Shown in pieces: positions 30,701-43,400 of a DNA stretch of 64,000 nt. The DNA is taken from NCBI GenBank assembly GCA_905178155.1, contig CAJINV010000003.1, forward strand, positions 3,839,600 to 3,903,599. Direction: 5' to 3'. The notes beneath the pieces are model-generated. The model did not search any database and was not told the origin of the DNA. It worked only from the letters and a program-made list of their open reading frames with translations. The stretch comes from Amoebophrya sp. A120 (lineage: Eukaryota; Sar; Dinophyceae; Syndiniales; Amoebophryaceae). Position 1 is the first letter of the stretch. Every line of letters begins with the position of its first letter. Both the position numbers and the translations under genes were made by a program.

Positions 30701-33700
30701 TCTTTGAATGAGGGAGATAAACTTGTCGAGTCTCCTGCTGATGTTTTCGAAAAACCACGCAATCTCGACGTCACGCCGTTCAACATCAACGCGTTTTCCG
30801 AGAGCTCCTACTGCAAGGAAGAAGACGTTCCCCCGGCAATCGCCGACGAGCGACCGCAGCGGATTGCGTGTCTCGCGCCGGTGGTCTACCACCAGGAACG
30901 GGCCATCATGGTGAATCAGTCGAACATGATCGCGCCCTACTGCGACGACTTTGTGTTCTTCGTGGCCAACCGGAGCGCGCCGGAGTACTTCAACGGGTTA
31001 TGCATTGCGAATATGTCTGGATCTGGAAGGTTGGAACTTGTATTGCTGGTCTTACATGCCTGTGAAATCTGTATTGCATGACTAGCAAAAGTCGCAGCCT
31101 CTCTTTTCATACAAATACGCAGCCTCTCATGCTGATTGCGTATGAGAAAGCGTTCTGCAAACTTGTCATGGCTTGCTGCGTAAGGAAGTGTTTTCATCAT
31201 GCACATTTTAGCATCAGAACTTTCCAGACCCAGACAAATTTGCATTTGATACGGGTACCGGGTGCACAACCTGGACATTATCTCCGACGAGTGGCTATCA
31301 AAAGTAAAAATGTCTGGGTCTGGGAACTTGTGATGCTGGGTCGCGTCTCATGATGAGGCTACAAATGCTGGCTCAGCATGACAAGTTTCTGAGCTCCTAG
31401 GTGTTGCCTATTCTGCATGACAAACTGCGCTTCTGCATCACAGAAAAACGGAGCTCTTGGGTAACGTGCATGACAGATTTAAGAGTCATGCCAGACAAGC
31501 ATGACAAACATGAATGCTTCCAGACCCAGAAATTTTTACAGTTGATAGTGGCAGAACGAGTACCGCAGCCCCAACGGCGCCGAGAAGTATGGATTGCAAA
31601 TATGTCTGGGTCTGGAAGGGTTGGAACTTGTGATGCAAACTCTGGAACACACAAAAATTTGTGTTGCATGAACGCCAAAAGCTGTCCATTTCTTGGCACG
31701 CAAGTAGGAAGTTTCTCATGCGGGACAGGCATCACAGGGCGTGCTCAAAACCTGTGATGCTTTTGCCAGCATCAGACACCATTTGCGTGATCCGAAATAT
31801 GCATGACAAATCTTGCAATCTTCCAGACCCAGACATTTTTGCATTTGATAAGAAGGAGAACGCGATGATGCTAGAAGCCTACTTCTACTACTTCTTTCCG
31901 CAAGCGCCGCGGATCACGGAATTCCAGAACGCCTGGCTGGGGGACCGCGCGCCACTTACGGAAAGCGGAAACCCGCAGGACGAGGACGACGATATCTTCT
32001 ACAATGGGGTGGCGACGAAAACGAAAAATGTTAAACCACCTAAGGATGAAAAATCGGCTACGAAAGAAACCCTTATATTACCGGAAGCTGCTCCACAAGA
32101 CAGTGCCAATAAAATCGCCACGCTTCCCGGCGAAAGTCTGTACCGGTTGGACAAAACGAAGCCGGATTTGGGTCTCCTATTACCAGACGACGAGCACGTC
32201 GTGGATGTGGACGAAAGTTGGTTACACTGGCAGAAACAGCACATCCTGGACCATTTCCCGTTCGACTTGCTAAAAAGCGCTGTTGGAACATCATTAGCGG
32301 GAGCAGTTGCAAGTCATCTCGTGGACATGGTGAAAGAGCTTTTTTCTTCAGACCGCTATGTAAACGAAAAGACGCGGCTCAGCTACTTGCAGAACGCCGT
32401 GGGCGCGCAGTCCTTGTGGGACGTGCTGCGAACGGGGACGTTTCAAGGAAAAAGCGCTTTTGAAAACACTGATGCCGTGTTCATAAAGGAAGAAGATGCA
32501 AACGCAATGGCGTCAGCAATTCTAGCGCACTACTGCAATCATGACCGTGGCTCTTCTGCAGCAAATAGTAACGTTTCTTTCACGGAAACGGAAGACCGGA
32601 TTATTTTGGAGCTGGGTTTCCGTAAAGTCTCGGATCCGTCAGTGCTGGGTCCGATCAGTCCAGAGCACTACCACAAGTTCATTCTGCCGCCCGCGTCTAC
32701 GGTAGACGCGGGGGATGATCAAAGTTTCCAGAGCTGCATCCGGGCCGCGGAAAGCCGGCTGTTTGCGCGCATTTTGCGGGACGTGCATCGGCGCTTCCGG
32801 GAATCTCGCGCAAAGTGGTACGAGCGGAAGGAGTTTCTCAGCGGCACGCACGACCTCATGTTTCACCTTTACCCAGCGGAGAAAGGCGTGGGCAGTAGAG
32901 ATGTTGACAAAGGAGAAGCACAAGCAAAAGCAAAGGAAAAATCCGCAAAAATCGCGGGCTCCGACGCAGTGAGCAGAGGCGAAAATGACCCACGTTTTAT
33001 GCACAATGCGCACGTTATTCGCGACGGGCTTTTAGAAACCGATAGCGAACTGTTTTCCGCATACGATCAACTTGAGTCCGAGCGCATCGGTCTGCTGAAG
33101 CAGGGCGCCAGAGCGCCCTCTGTGTCCATTTCGCGAAAGTTGCAACGTGTGCGCAAGCGCCAGGGGAACCTGCTGCGTGTGCTGCAGAGCAAGTATCGTG
33201 GCAGTCCCGAGATGCAAAAGCTGGTGGCAACCTTGAAAGGTTCAAAAGCGGCCGAGGCCAAGTACTTCGCGGACCACAAAATTGAGCTGGAGGGGGTTTC
33301 ACCGGATTCGGCTTTTTCTGGCGGTGGAGAACATCATCATCTTCAAGGCAACACGAAAAGCGAGCTTCCCGATTGGTATTGCCAGATCGAGTCGGATTTG
33401 TATTTCATCCCCGAGAATTTCGAGCGCTTTGTCAATCTGCGGAACTTCGACGCCAACATTCCGTACTACCTGGGTCACATTTGGACCACGATCACGGACA
33501 AGGTGTTCGGGTTGCAGCGTACGGGCTTCAGCACGGAAGTGACGCAGGGCCTCTGCGTGTCCCGCAAGGGCTTGCAAATCCTGGCGGAATTCTACAAGTA
33601 CTTCTACATCGGACGGGCGGAGAAGTACAAAATCCTCGTGGCGGAAATGGAAAACACCCACAATTTATCGATCAACCAGCTGCTTGCCTCGGAACGGGTG

Positions 33701-35809
33701 GCGCGCCGCAGCGGGTGGACCTGGCACGGCATCCAGCGCCAACGGCACGGGGAAGTCCACCCGGCGGACGGAGATCTGTTGGCCAAAAATCCTCCAAGTA
33801 CAACTAGCGAGGACACCGCTGTAGCCGAAGATCAGCCCGGAACTTCTTCTACCCTGCAAGTCGAGCCGGCGCCGGCCAACGTGGACACGCTGACGGACGA
33901 AGCGATCTTGTCGACGTACTTCGGGTCGGAGCTCCAGTCGATCGAGGAGCTGGATGGTATTCTGAACAAGGCCAGTACCCTGCTGGAGGGCGACCTGGAC
34001 TTGGCGAGGAGTATTTTGAATTCGCCAGACGACGTGCTCGAGCGCGACTTTCTCGGCGGCCAGAACGGCGGTATCGTGCAAACGAGCCAAGTGGCCACCC
34101 GGACGTTTTCCCGACGCATGAATTCGGGTTTGCTGCTGCGGAAAACCTACTGGTTCTACAACAGCCTGCGCTTTTTCAGCGTGGCTACGTCGCAGACCTA
34201 TCTGGGTCACATGGGCCACGCGAGCACGGACGGTGGGAGCAAGCGGAGCCACCGCGTCTCCATCGACTCGGCGTTCGGGGCGAAAACCGGGCACCAGTGT
34301 CTCCCCTTTCAGTCCTTCGTGTGGGAGAGCTACATGGATTTGAACTCCATCTGTTTGCGCGAGCTCGCCCACGTGCATCCCACCATCGCGGTTCAGGCGA
34401 TTCAGGTCACGCACGACGCGAAAGGTCGGATGTTTTGGGCGCGCGAGCTGGACAAGGTGCGGTTGGTAAAGCCCAACCCCTTCGACGAGTTGGCGGCGCT
34501 GCCGTACGACTACGGGAAGAAAACGCACGCGATGGTGGGGGACTTGTACAAGGATTCCGGGGCTCTGGGCAAGGCGCTCGACTCCGTTGGCTCCCACTTC
34601 GACATTTTGTGGGAGCAGCGGAACACCTTTTTCAACCGGATGATAGCGGCAAAGGTGTGTTGGAAAAGAGACTTGAAAGTTGCGCTGGTGGACCAGCAGC
34701 GGAAAGTGAAGCTTGATGAAGATCATGCTGCTGATTCTAATGTTTCTGTCCACGAAGATGTGGACTCCGCGGAAAAGATCCACAGCGAAGCGGCCCAATA
34801 CGCGGAGGAACATGAGACATTGAATTTGGATTTGGCGGGTTACTACCGGATGCGGAACGCTCGGGCGGCGTCCGCCGCCGCCTCTGGAACGTTCGCGGAG
34901 GCAGAAAAGGCGGTTTATGAGAAGAGTCTGTACTACTCCCCGTTCCCGATCGCTTTTCACGGCCACCGTGCGGAGTACAACGAAAAAATCAAGCGCGTAT
35001 TTGGACAGAAACAGCAGGAGGGCGGCTCGACACGCCTATATTTCGCCTATTTCCACAAGGACGCGCTGGCCGAGCAGAAAAAGCTCAGGGATGAGGTGAA
35101 GGAGAAGGAGGAGGAGCTGAAGAGCAAAAATTGCAAAGAGAGTAGACTGTACAGCAACGCGGGCAGCTCCTGCCAGCTCAGCAAAGAAGACCACCAACTG
35201 TTTGTGCGGGAGCTTTCTGACCTGCGACACAAACTAAAAGAACACGACCAGAAGCGACCACTACCCCCGTCGAACAATCAAACGGCCGGAGAGGAGGCAG
35301 CTGATGAGGGGGATCCGTCCTCATCTCCTGGGGGAGATCCGGACAGCCCGGAAGGTGCTGTTGAGCAGGAAAAAGCGAAGGCTAGTAGCGAACTGCCACA
35401 AGATTCGCATTTGATAGACAACCGCGACGCGCAGGATCGAACGAAGCGAAGTCGGTTCACGCTCGCCGACGTGCATCACATCGTCCGGGGCCACTGTCTC
35501 AACACGCACGAACTAAAACCCGCGATGTCTAAAGCGACAGTCACGAGGGTTCAGAGACTGGTTGCGACTTTCCTCGGAGACGCCTATCGTCCGTTGGTGT
35601 GGTCCGAGCGTGCAGAAGAGTGCGCCTGGCCGAGGACGATATCGAGTGGGGAAAGCGCGCCGCTGGCGCCGGCATCGGATTTATCGAACGAACAGCAAGA
35701 TGGTACGCAGCTGTCGACTACGAAGAAACATTTGATAGCCGGCAACGTCTCGCCAAAAAGTAGCGAGAATTACGATAGCGCCGCGCTTCTGACTGTCTTG
35801 GCGTACTGA
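27716..35809 (+). CDS. Giant secretory-pathway protein with GT31-like glycosyltransferase patch
   Basis: Exons 27,716-28,165, 28,349-30,998, 31,257-31,295, 31,553-31,587 and 31,856-35,809 sum to 7,128 nt, exactly 2,375 codons plus stop. Intron 1 is GT-AG; the other three interruptions are introners. A signal or anchor sequence (LLLVALAFFAVRF) lies near residue 35. The segment DWYCQIESDLYFIPENFERF, followed by PYYLGHIW and a GLCVSRKGLQIL block, resembles the DxD-like and acceptor regions of beta-1,3-galactosyltransferase (GT31) proteins, with ESD in place of DDD. The upstream DDFVFFVANRS block would match the family's first strand. Residues between are Glu/Ser-rich linkers. The introners fall between DDFVFFVANRS and the DxD-like block. 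The Golgi transferase role is inferred and the gene structure is firm. Confidence 0.7.
28221..28290. repeat. GAT/ATG-rich microsatellite in intron 1
   Basis: Degenerate GAT/CTGAT/ATG trinucleotide repetition within the first intron of the giant gene, between donor 28,166 and acceptor 28,348. Confidence 0.7.
30999..31251. mobile_element. Introner element 7 (family A), TSD CGGGT
   Basis: A 253-bp element whose left terminus has drifted (TATGCATTGCGAATATG) while its right terminus is standard A family. It is flanked by CGGGT at 30,994-30,998 and 31,252-31,256. Removal gives Phe-Asn-Gly-Tyr-Arg-Val-His in frame. Confidence 0.9.
31296..31547. mobile_element. Introner element 8 (family A), TSD GTGGC
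   Basis: A 252-bp element flanked by GTGGC at 31,291-31,295 and 31,548-31,552. Removal gives Asp-Glu-Trp-Gln-Asn-Glu in frame. The interior is nearly the same as element 2 at 5,070, 26 kb away. Confidence 0.92.
31588..31850. mobile_element. Introner element 9 (family A), TSD AGAAG
   Basis: A 263-bp element flanked by AGAAG at 31,583-31,587 and 31,851-31,855. Removal gives Gly-Ala-Glu-Lys-Glu-Asn-Ala in frame with the long downstream exon. Confidence 0.92.
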
Positions 35810-37320
35810 CGGCCAGTGTTGCTCTCGAGCTCCATACAAGAATGAAATATAGCGATTGCACTCCTTTTATGGTCGTTTTTACTTAGAGCTAGAGCAGTTA
35901 CAGAAGCCTAGCATGCACGTGGTAAGTAGAAGTAGTAGTTGCATTTCCCTCGTGGTTCGGACTAAGTTCAGTTTATTATTCGTAAATGTCAATTGCAAAC
36001 AGTAGCGATTTGCGTGCATTCCATTCGAAATAATGACAAACTCCCAGCAGGAGGAGGGCAGCATTTTCTTTTTGAGAATAGATGATTTGCTGACGCGCAT
36101 GGTGTTGCGCACAATATCAAGTAAGTATTTTCGTATTTGCTTTGCTGGTGCGCAGGAAGGTGATTCATCGCACTACCCAGTAGGGCAAGGCTACTTACTA
36201 GGTGAACCTAAAAGAGCAGTTGGGCTTTCAAGTATTCTCCGCTTTCCGCAGCAGTTGCCGAACAAGTTGGAATTTCGTGCAGCACGTGAGTTTTCTGTGT
36301 TCCAGTGTCTAGCAAGCCAGAATTACAGCCACGATCCTTTTTAGCAGTCCCGCGACCGTATTAAAGCTGCGTTGCGTGCATCATCCATTATTTCAGCATT
36401 GATTTGTCTCTCTGCGGTCTGCGACTGGAAACTTTATACATTGTGATGCACAACAAGCACAATGGTTGTCGTGTGTGCAAGCGTCTGCACGCATAAAACG
36501 TACTTAGAACGAAGAATCTCACCAGTATGACAAACACGATGCATTTTTCCTGTGCAGTGTAGTAGAGTTAAAATTTCAAGTAGACAGTAAAGTAGTAGTA
36601 AGACGAGTAAAGTAGGTATAGACAATATGTAGCCGAAGGAAGAATCGCTTTTTCACAAACAAAGTACCGCACGCAATGTGTAGACCAATAGCTCTTCAAC
36701 AAATTAAAATTTTGGGATTCGTATTTTGAAAAATTTTTTAGGAGTTGTTGGGACAAGCGCATCTGTATCTTGTTCCTAGAAGAGCTGTAGAGAACGTTTT
36801 GCTTTGGCAGTCAATTTGGACGTGCGACAGATTAAGTGGTCATTGCTGTACACGAGCCTCTGAGGCCCTAAAATTAGAAACAAAAACCTTATTGTATACA
36901 GCGCTTAGAAGTTCCACCTCGTCCGCGCTTTCAGATAAGGGTTTTCGACAATTCCCGACCCATCGAACGTCGGACGAACTCGTGCATTCAGAACAGCTAC
37001 ACTCACATCAAAAACTCGAGGCCTATTTGCTCGGGAACAAGAACTCCTTCGAAAACTCCGCGCCCGGGCGCGCTTGGACAAGAATCTTTTGCCTCTTTAG
37101 ACTTACCGGTCGACATCTCCACGAGTCGTACTTGCATCATTCAAGCAACGAAATAGAACGAAAACAACGGAAAAAATTGCTCGGGCCGGCTGTTGATTTC
37201 GGTGAGAAAAAGCTTTTTATATTTTTCTACTTTCCGAATCCGACGCGTTTCCTCTCCTTTTTGTATTCTGAAAATGCATTCGGCTCGTCCACATTCATCG
37301 TTCTGTGATGAAACTCGCAG
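35810..37320. other. Intergenic region, possible 5' exon of the CCCH gene
   Basis: AT-rich to about 36,740. From about 36,745 to 37,201 a plus-strand frame is open for 152 codons and ends at a GTGAGA donor. Its phase fits an acceptor at 37,345 that leads in frame into the CCCH protein, so part of this stretch may be its upstream exon. A small frame at 36,033-36,119 ends in a GTAAGT donor but finds no compatible partner. Confidence 0.35.
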
Positions 37321-37455
37321 GTACAACAACTATTTGGACTTTCAGCTAGTACCGCCCACCGGGCAGGGGCACAACTCGTTGCAAAATCTTCCGCCGGCAA
37401 CTATCAGCAGGAGCCTCTTTATTCTGCAAGGTCAATCTGGCAGAGCTATATCGCA

Positions 37456-40400
37456 ATGCCATCATCCGGAACTTCGAGCCTTAGCGTGACAGGTACTACC
37501 ACAACGACTTCCGCGGGAGCACGGAGCAACAAGCATCACCAGCTACGGCCCACGCGTTCCGCCGAGCTGATGAGTACTAGTCGACCAGCATCCGGAGGGT
37601 CGCAAACGAGTGCGGGTGGTGGCACCGCTAGCCACCAGCACCATAAAGTGGAGCACGGCGTCGAACAGGAGTTATCTCCGCAGCAGACTTCTTTTGACTC
37701 TAACGAGTGCACTGGCGAATACAGCAGCACCACCGACACTCCAGATGTGCCGAATTCCAACACGAACATGGCTGATAACGTAAATCACTATTGATTCAGC
37801 ACAATGTTTTCGGATTTTTCATTTTCTTCTCCTGTACAGTACAACTCGAAGCTGAAACACACGAATCGAACGAAAAGTCGAACGGTTTGTATACTTGCTT
37901 ATTTCGATTTCCTTGTAGCGACCCGATCATCTTGTAGTTGCTTCTACTTTTAACACTCACAGGCCCGGCCAAATCGCACGGAATGCAACACCAGTGATAA
38001 GTCGTTGCATCCGCGAGCGCTCTTTTCCGACGATTTCGACGAACTAGCGTCGCCGAGTTGTGAAGGTACTATTCGACCAAGAAAGTCTTATATCCTTGAC
38101 CTTGACTGAGTGTGGCGACTGTTCGAGGCTATTTCAGCATTAGCACTCAAATTCCTATCCATCATACAGCAGAACAATCTTCTGACTGTTTCTGGTTTGA
38201 TATTTTTGGTTTGAACCCTCTGTCTTCCCTACTACCTAGGTGCTTCGAGCCCCGGTGACCTGTGGGCTCCGAGACGTGTCGTCGGCACGCCCAGTTCCGT
38301 GGTTTCCTTGGTGCGGACTCCGCCGCCGGCGTCGGCACCTCCTCCGGAGCCGACGTCTGCGAAGCGTGGAAGCGGAACGCCGCCGAAGCAAGATGTGCCT
38401 CAGCAACCCTCGACTTCTGCGACAGGTGGATTCGACGGAACTGATGCCTTTTCCACGCAATTACAGCGGTGGGCTTCTAGTACCCAAAACAACTGGGGCA
38501 ATGATCCTGCCGGCGGCAACGGCCTGCAGCAAGGTGGCCAACAATACCATCAAAACAACTACCCTGGTGCTGGTGGTTCCAACAGTGCTAGTACAACCGG
38601 ATCCTGCTCTTACAACAACGGAACAAGTACTGGAGCTGATTTGAGCTCTTGTACCAACGGCGGAAATGGCGCATCTTTCAACAGGGAATCGTTTGAGCAT
38701 CAGCAGTTTGGGTCTTCTACCACGTATAATAATCAGGGGAACAGCTCCTGTGGCCAACAGCACCTGGGAAACAACACCTTCCAAGACCAGCACCATACGC
38801 AGCACATGCCAGGTAGTACCATTTCCGTGCCGTCGTCGCAAGATCCGGCGATGCTGATGAACGCCAGCGGAATGCACCAATCGTCGCATGGGGGGCAGTA
38901 TCAAACATCTTCTATGCAGATGGGGTATGATATTGATGGTTCAACATCTTGCCAGCAACAACAGCACTGCAGTTATACCAACAGTGGCAGTGGGAACGGC
39001 AATGCATGCGGCGGCCTCGCAGGCCCCTCTCATCTGCAACCTGGTGCAATGTCCATGGTCACCAGCTGCACCGTGAACCACCAACAAGGAACAAGCATGA
39101 TGGACCACCAGCAGAACAGCGGGCAGAACTTGAACTACAGCGGTTCTTGCAGTTCTCACAATAACAACTTCGACGGCGCTACTGCCATCGGCCAGCAATT
39201 TGTTCAGAGTTCTTGTAATCAGCAGCTACATCATCAGCAGCCAGTCGCCAACATGAATAACGGCTCTTACGCGGCAGTGCAAGACATGTTTTCGGACCGC
39301 GATTCATTGGTTTCCTATCCCGTGCTCATGCCACAGGAGCAGCAAGACGTCAACAGCATCAGCAAGCGTCCCAGTATGCACAACTTGGCTTACCAGTTGC
39401 CGTTTACATCACAACACCACCAACAGGACCACAACGACGTACGCGGCATGCACATGGGTGCAGCTGCTACTAATTCCTCGTGCAACAGTGCTGGTACGAT
39501 GAATGCATACAATCAGCAGCACGTGCCGATTGGTTCGTTTTGCGCCGATCCGGTTCAATCTGGCGAGGGTTCGAAAGAGAGTTTGCCCCGCTACTTCTTC
39601 GGGGCTGCGAACGGGGACCATTACAACCATCAGCAGCAGGGAAACGTCGCACAGACGAACGGCATGTTCGGCACTGCGGGCGGATCTGGTACTACGTGTT
39701 CCTCAGTCGTGGCGCTCGCGCCTCTCGGAAGCTCGGGAATGGCGCAAGGCGGGCATCAGCCGGTCGTGGTGGACAGCTCCAGCACCAGTTTGCAAATGCC
39801 CACGGCGAACAATGGACAGAACTTCACTTTTCCGGACTTCGACAATAACCATTTCGCGCAGTTGCAGCACCAGCAGCAGCAAAACGCCATGCACATGCAG
39901 CAGCACATGGCCGCGCCAGCCAACTCGATGGGCGGCAACGACGCGGCCGGCTGCAATGGGACGACGATGACTGCTTCTACCGGGGCGAGCAGCAACATGT
40001 GCAGCGGCGGAACCGATTTTTACCAAGGCTCGGGGACCACTGTAGCAGGATCCTACGGCCCCGACCAAGGCTCAGCGTCTTGTGGTCAGCATCAAGGGTC
40101 AACATCGAATTACCAGACCGTCGGCACGGTCGGCTTCCAGGACCAGCAGTGCTGGCATTACGGAACTACGAACGGGACGAACATGAACACCGCGGCGGGG
40201 GCCAACAGCTACAACAATAATACTATGCCATCTTTTCAACAAATGCAGCACGCGACGAGTACTAACACCTTTTGCGCCGGCGAGCAACCGGCGACGTCGC
40301 CGGCTTTTCCACCAATGTTTGGCGGGGGCAACACGACATCTTCCATCGCGGCGTTAAAGCCGCCGTCCACGTGGGAGCAGCTACCGCGGCAAATGGAGCA

Positions 40401-43400
40401 GCAACAGCTGGCCTCACCGCCGCTGCAATCGGGGTCGAGTTGTCGGGCGGGAGAAGATGAAGCCACTCCACGACTCCACCAAAATTTAATGCAGATCATG
40501 CAGACGCCAGTGGGTACGCCGACCGGACGGACGCTTCCGCTAAGCCAGAGTGCCCGCCGGTGCGCGCAAACCGATACCCGCGACACAGGGAATGACCCCG
40601 GCCGTTTCTCTGCTCCGCCCGCGATAGACGGAAACCGGTCTTACCGTCAAGATTTTCCCGATCAGAGCAGAGCCCTGCAAACCCCCGCTTCAGATTCTGC
40701 CCTGCCCGCGGCCCAGAGGACCACCATCGCGTCGCCCTACTTCCACCAGCTTCAAAGCGACTCTAAAGTGCCGCTGCGTTGTCCGGAGCCTCAGGCTCTG
40801 TGGCGAGCGGAAAATACTTCCAGCGAGAATACACAGGTACAAGCACTCTGTCTAGGGAAACAGGAAAATCAATCTTGACTTTCTTACGGTTGAGGTTTGA
40901 AGACGCTGCCTTTCTCTCCTATTTTTTCTTTTTCTACTGCATGGATCTGCTAGAAAATAACATCAGAGCATTCTTCTAATTTTCACGCACAGCAGCAGCA
41001 GAGCGGAGATGTGCAGCACTATGGACAGCCAGCCTCATCTTCGCAGCTATCTGGTAAGTAGCAGTGTACATATAATTGTTTTGTTTCTACCACTTCAAAC
41101 TGAATATCAATGTTCGGATATAGTAGGTTAAGCATCTGCAGCGGACCTTGCAAAAATATTTTTCCAAGGTTTAGGAACAAACCCATCATCAGCACGAGAG
41201 ACATCAACCAAAAAATTTTCCAACCACAACAGGCAGCTTCCAGGCACAGACGGTTGTCCACGATCAGGGGGGACATCAGCATCAGAGCCTGTGCACCCCC
41301 ACGCCCAACGTGAGCTGCCAGGGTATGCTGCTGATGATGGATACGGCTAGCACGACTGCGGCCACGTTCGCGGACCACACAGCGAAATCCGGAGGTGCGA
41401 ACGTCCAGTTTGGTGCCCAACAAGAAGCGATGACTATGCCCAGTGCGGACCACCACGCAGCGTCCGCGGCCGGGAACGCCTCCGGCTCCGGGGACCAGAA
41501 TTTCGTTTGTCCCGAGGCCGTTGATGCGGACGGGAACGAATTTTCTTCCGTGGGGTCAAAATACCACTCGGTCGGGATGTGCAAGCCCTGTGCGTTCGTG
41601 CACCGCCAGGGCGGGTGCTCGAACGGCAAGAAGTGCGATTTTTGTCACGACTGCCCACCGGGGGAGATCAAGCGGCGCAAGAAAGAGAAGCAAAAACTCC
41701 GCGTGCAGCAGGGCCTGCAGGCGAAAAATCCAGCACCGGGTGGCATCAATGCTGCCCACGACGCGACAGTTTTGGGGAACGCGAACAGTCACAGTGCTGG
41801 GGGTGCGCCCAGCACGACGATGTATGACGACGCAGCAACCGGTACCGGTCGCGGCGCCGGGCTCGCGGGCCAGCAGCAATCTTCGCACAACCAGCTTGCG
41901 CAGAGCGCTTCGCGGCAGTACGACAGCAATTGCAACTCGCTCTTGGCGAGCCCGGCAACCACGGTGAACGGTTTCTCGTCCTCCTACCACGCCTCCCCGG
42001 GAAGCTACTCGGTGGACCAGTATAATCCGCGGCATTCTTCCACCGGCCTCGCGGCAAATAATACTAACACGTACGGCGGAAATAACACGCGCCAGCACGC
42101 GAGCGCAACGCCGTATCAGGAACAGCAGTTTCGCACGCCCGCCAGGAGTAACACCGGGAGCAAGTCGTATGGGCACACCCAGCGAGGAGGAGGACAATTA
42201 CACCAGTCTGGGCGCGGCCAGAATTCGATGCACGACAATCTGACCCGTAAACAATAGTTTTTTTACAGTTTCCTTTTCGTATAGCTATATAGTTTTTGCA
42301 TCTTTTGTCGAACTAGAACAGTCGCTGCATGCAGCTCGGATGTAATACTAATATGACCGAATCAGTTTGAATTTGATTCCAAACAATTTGAACAGAAATT
42401 CTTGTGGGAGATGCACCGGAGGGCCCAATCGGGGCGAATTCCAGTACCGGGGAGCGCTTTGAGCCGATCTGGGGCCCCTGCGAAGGAAGGAGACCGGCTT
42501 CTAGTTACAATCAACAGCGCACCAGTCCGCACCTGCACGCGCAAACCGGCGGCTCTGGCAGCGGGTGTGTGGGTTCTTCTGGCGGGGGGTACCAGCACAA
42601 TAACACCCGCGGCGAGCAGCAGCACGGGGGTAAGAACGCCAGTAGAGTTGTGGGTGGAGGACCACATAATTCCTCTTTGCAGCATCACCAGGGAACAAGC
42701 AACAGTACGAACAACTACAGCATGCAGCACATGCACCAAACTAATAACAACGCTTCCTCCACCAGAATGAACACCAGCTATAATCCAGCGGCGGGACAGC
42801 AACAGCAGCAGCAGCAGCAGCAACAACACCAGAATAATACGAACATGGCACGAAACAGCTTTATGGGGCCCCGTTCTGGAAATAACACTGCAGCGTCGCT
42901 GCAGAACAACACCTCCTACCATAACACGTACGATCACCGCGCAACACAGCAGCAGCAGCAGGGGGGTGGTCAACAGCAGAACCGCAGTTATCCTGGGAAT
43001 AACCATCAACGGAAGACGGCGAGGAGCGGCCCCACAAGCACAGCGGGGACCACGGCGCACTATGAACAGCAAATCCAGCAGCAGCAAGGAAGCAGCAGCT
43101 ACCAGAAAAATCAATACAACAGAGCACCTGGCACCGTTGGGGGTATGAACCAACAAGGTCAACAGCAGCGCTCGTACGAAGCAGGGTACAACCAACAGCA
43201 CGCACCGCAGGGCCAGCAGTACAGCTACAGCAACAACGCTTGTCGTACACAGCAGGGCGGGTACAACTATCAACATCGCTCCGATTCGGGAGGCAATCAT
43301 AATGATGCCAATGGGCAACATCATGCCAGCCAGGCCAACAGCCAAGAGCGACAGCAGCGGCAGTGGAGCGGCAACAACAATTACAACAACGGCGGTGGAG

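Noticed and set aside
31661-31855. Reading of the frame through introner 9 as coding sequence
   Set aside because: The frame happens to be open over part of the element, but the same sequence recurs as a mobile repeat elsewhere and excision restores continuity with the upstream exon.
33665-34966. A 433-codon minus-strand ORF within the giant secretory gene
   Set aside because: Arg/His/Val-rich shadow of a well-supported plus-strand exon with no introns or motifs.
36033-36344. Small ORF with an internal GTAAGT donor
   Set aside because: No acceptor gives an open continuation, and the unspliced frame shows no protein-like features.
38461-40586. Antisense and off-frame ORFs in the Q/N-rich exons
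   Set aside because: They are mirror images of CAG/CAA-rich codons (poly-Leu/Cys/Val shadows), and the plus frame has consistent GT-AG introns.
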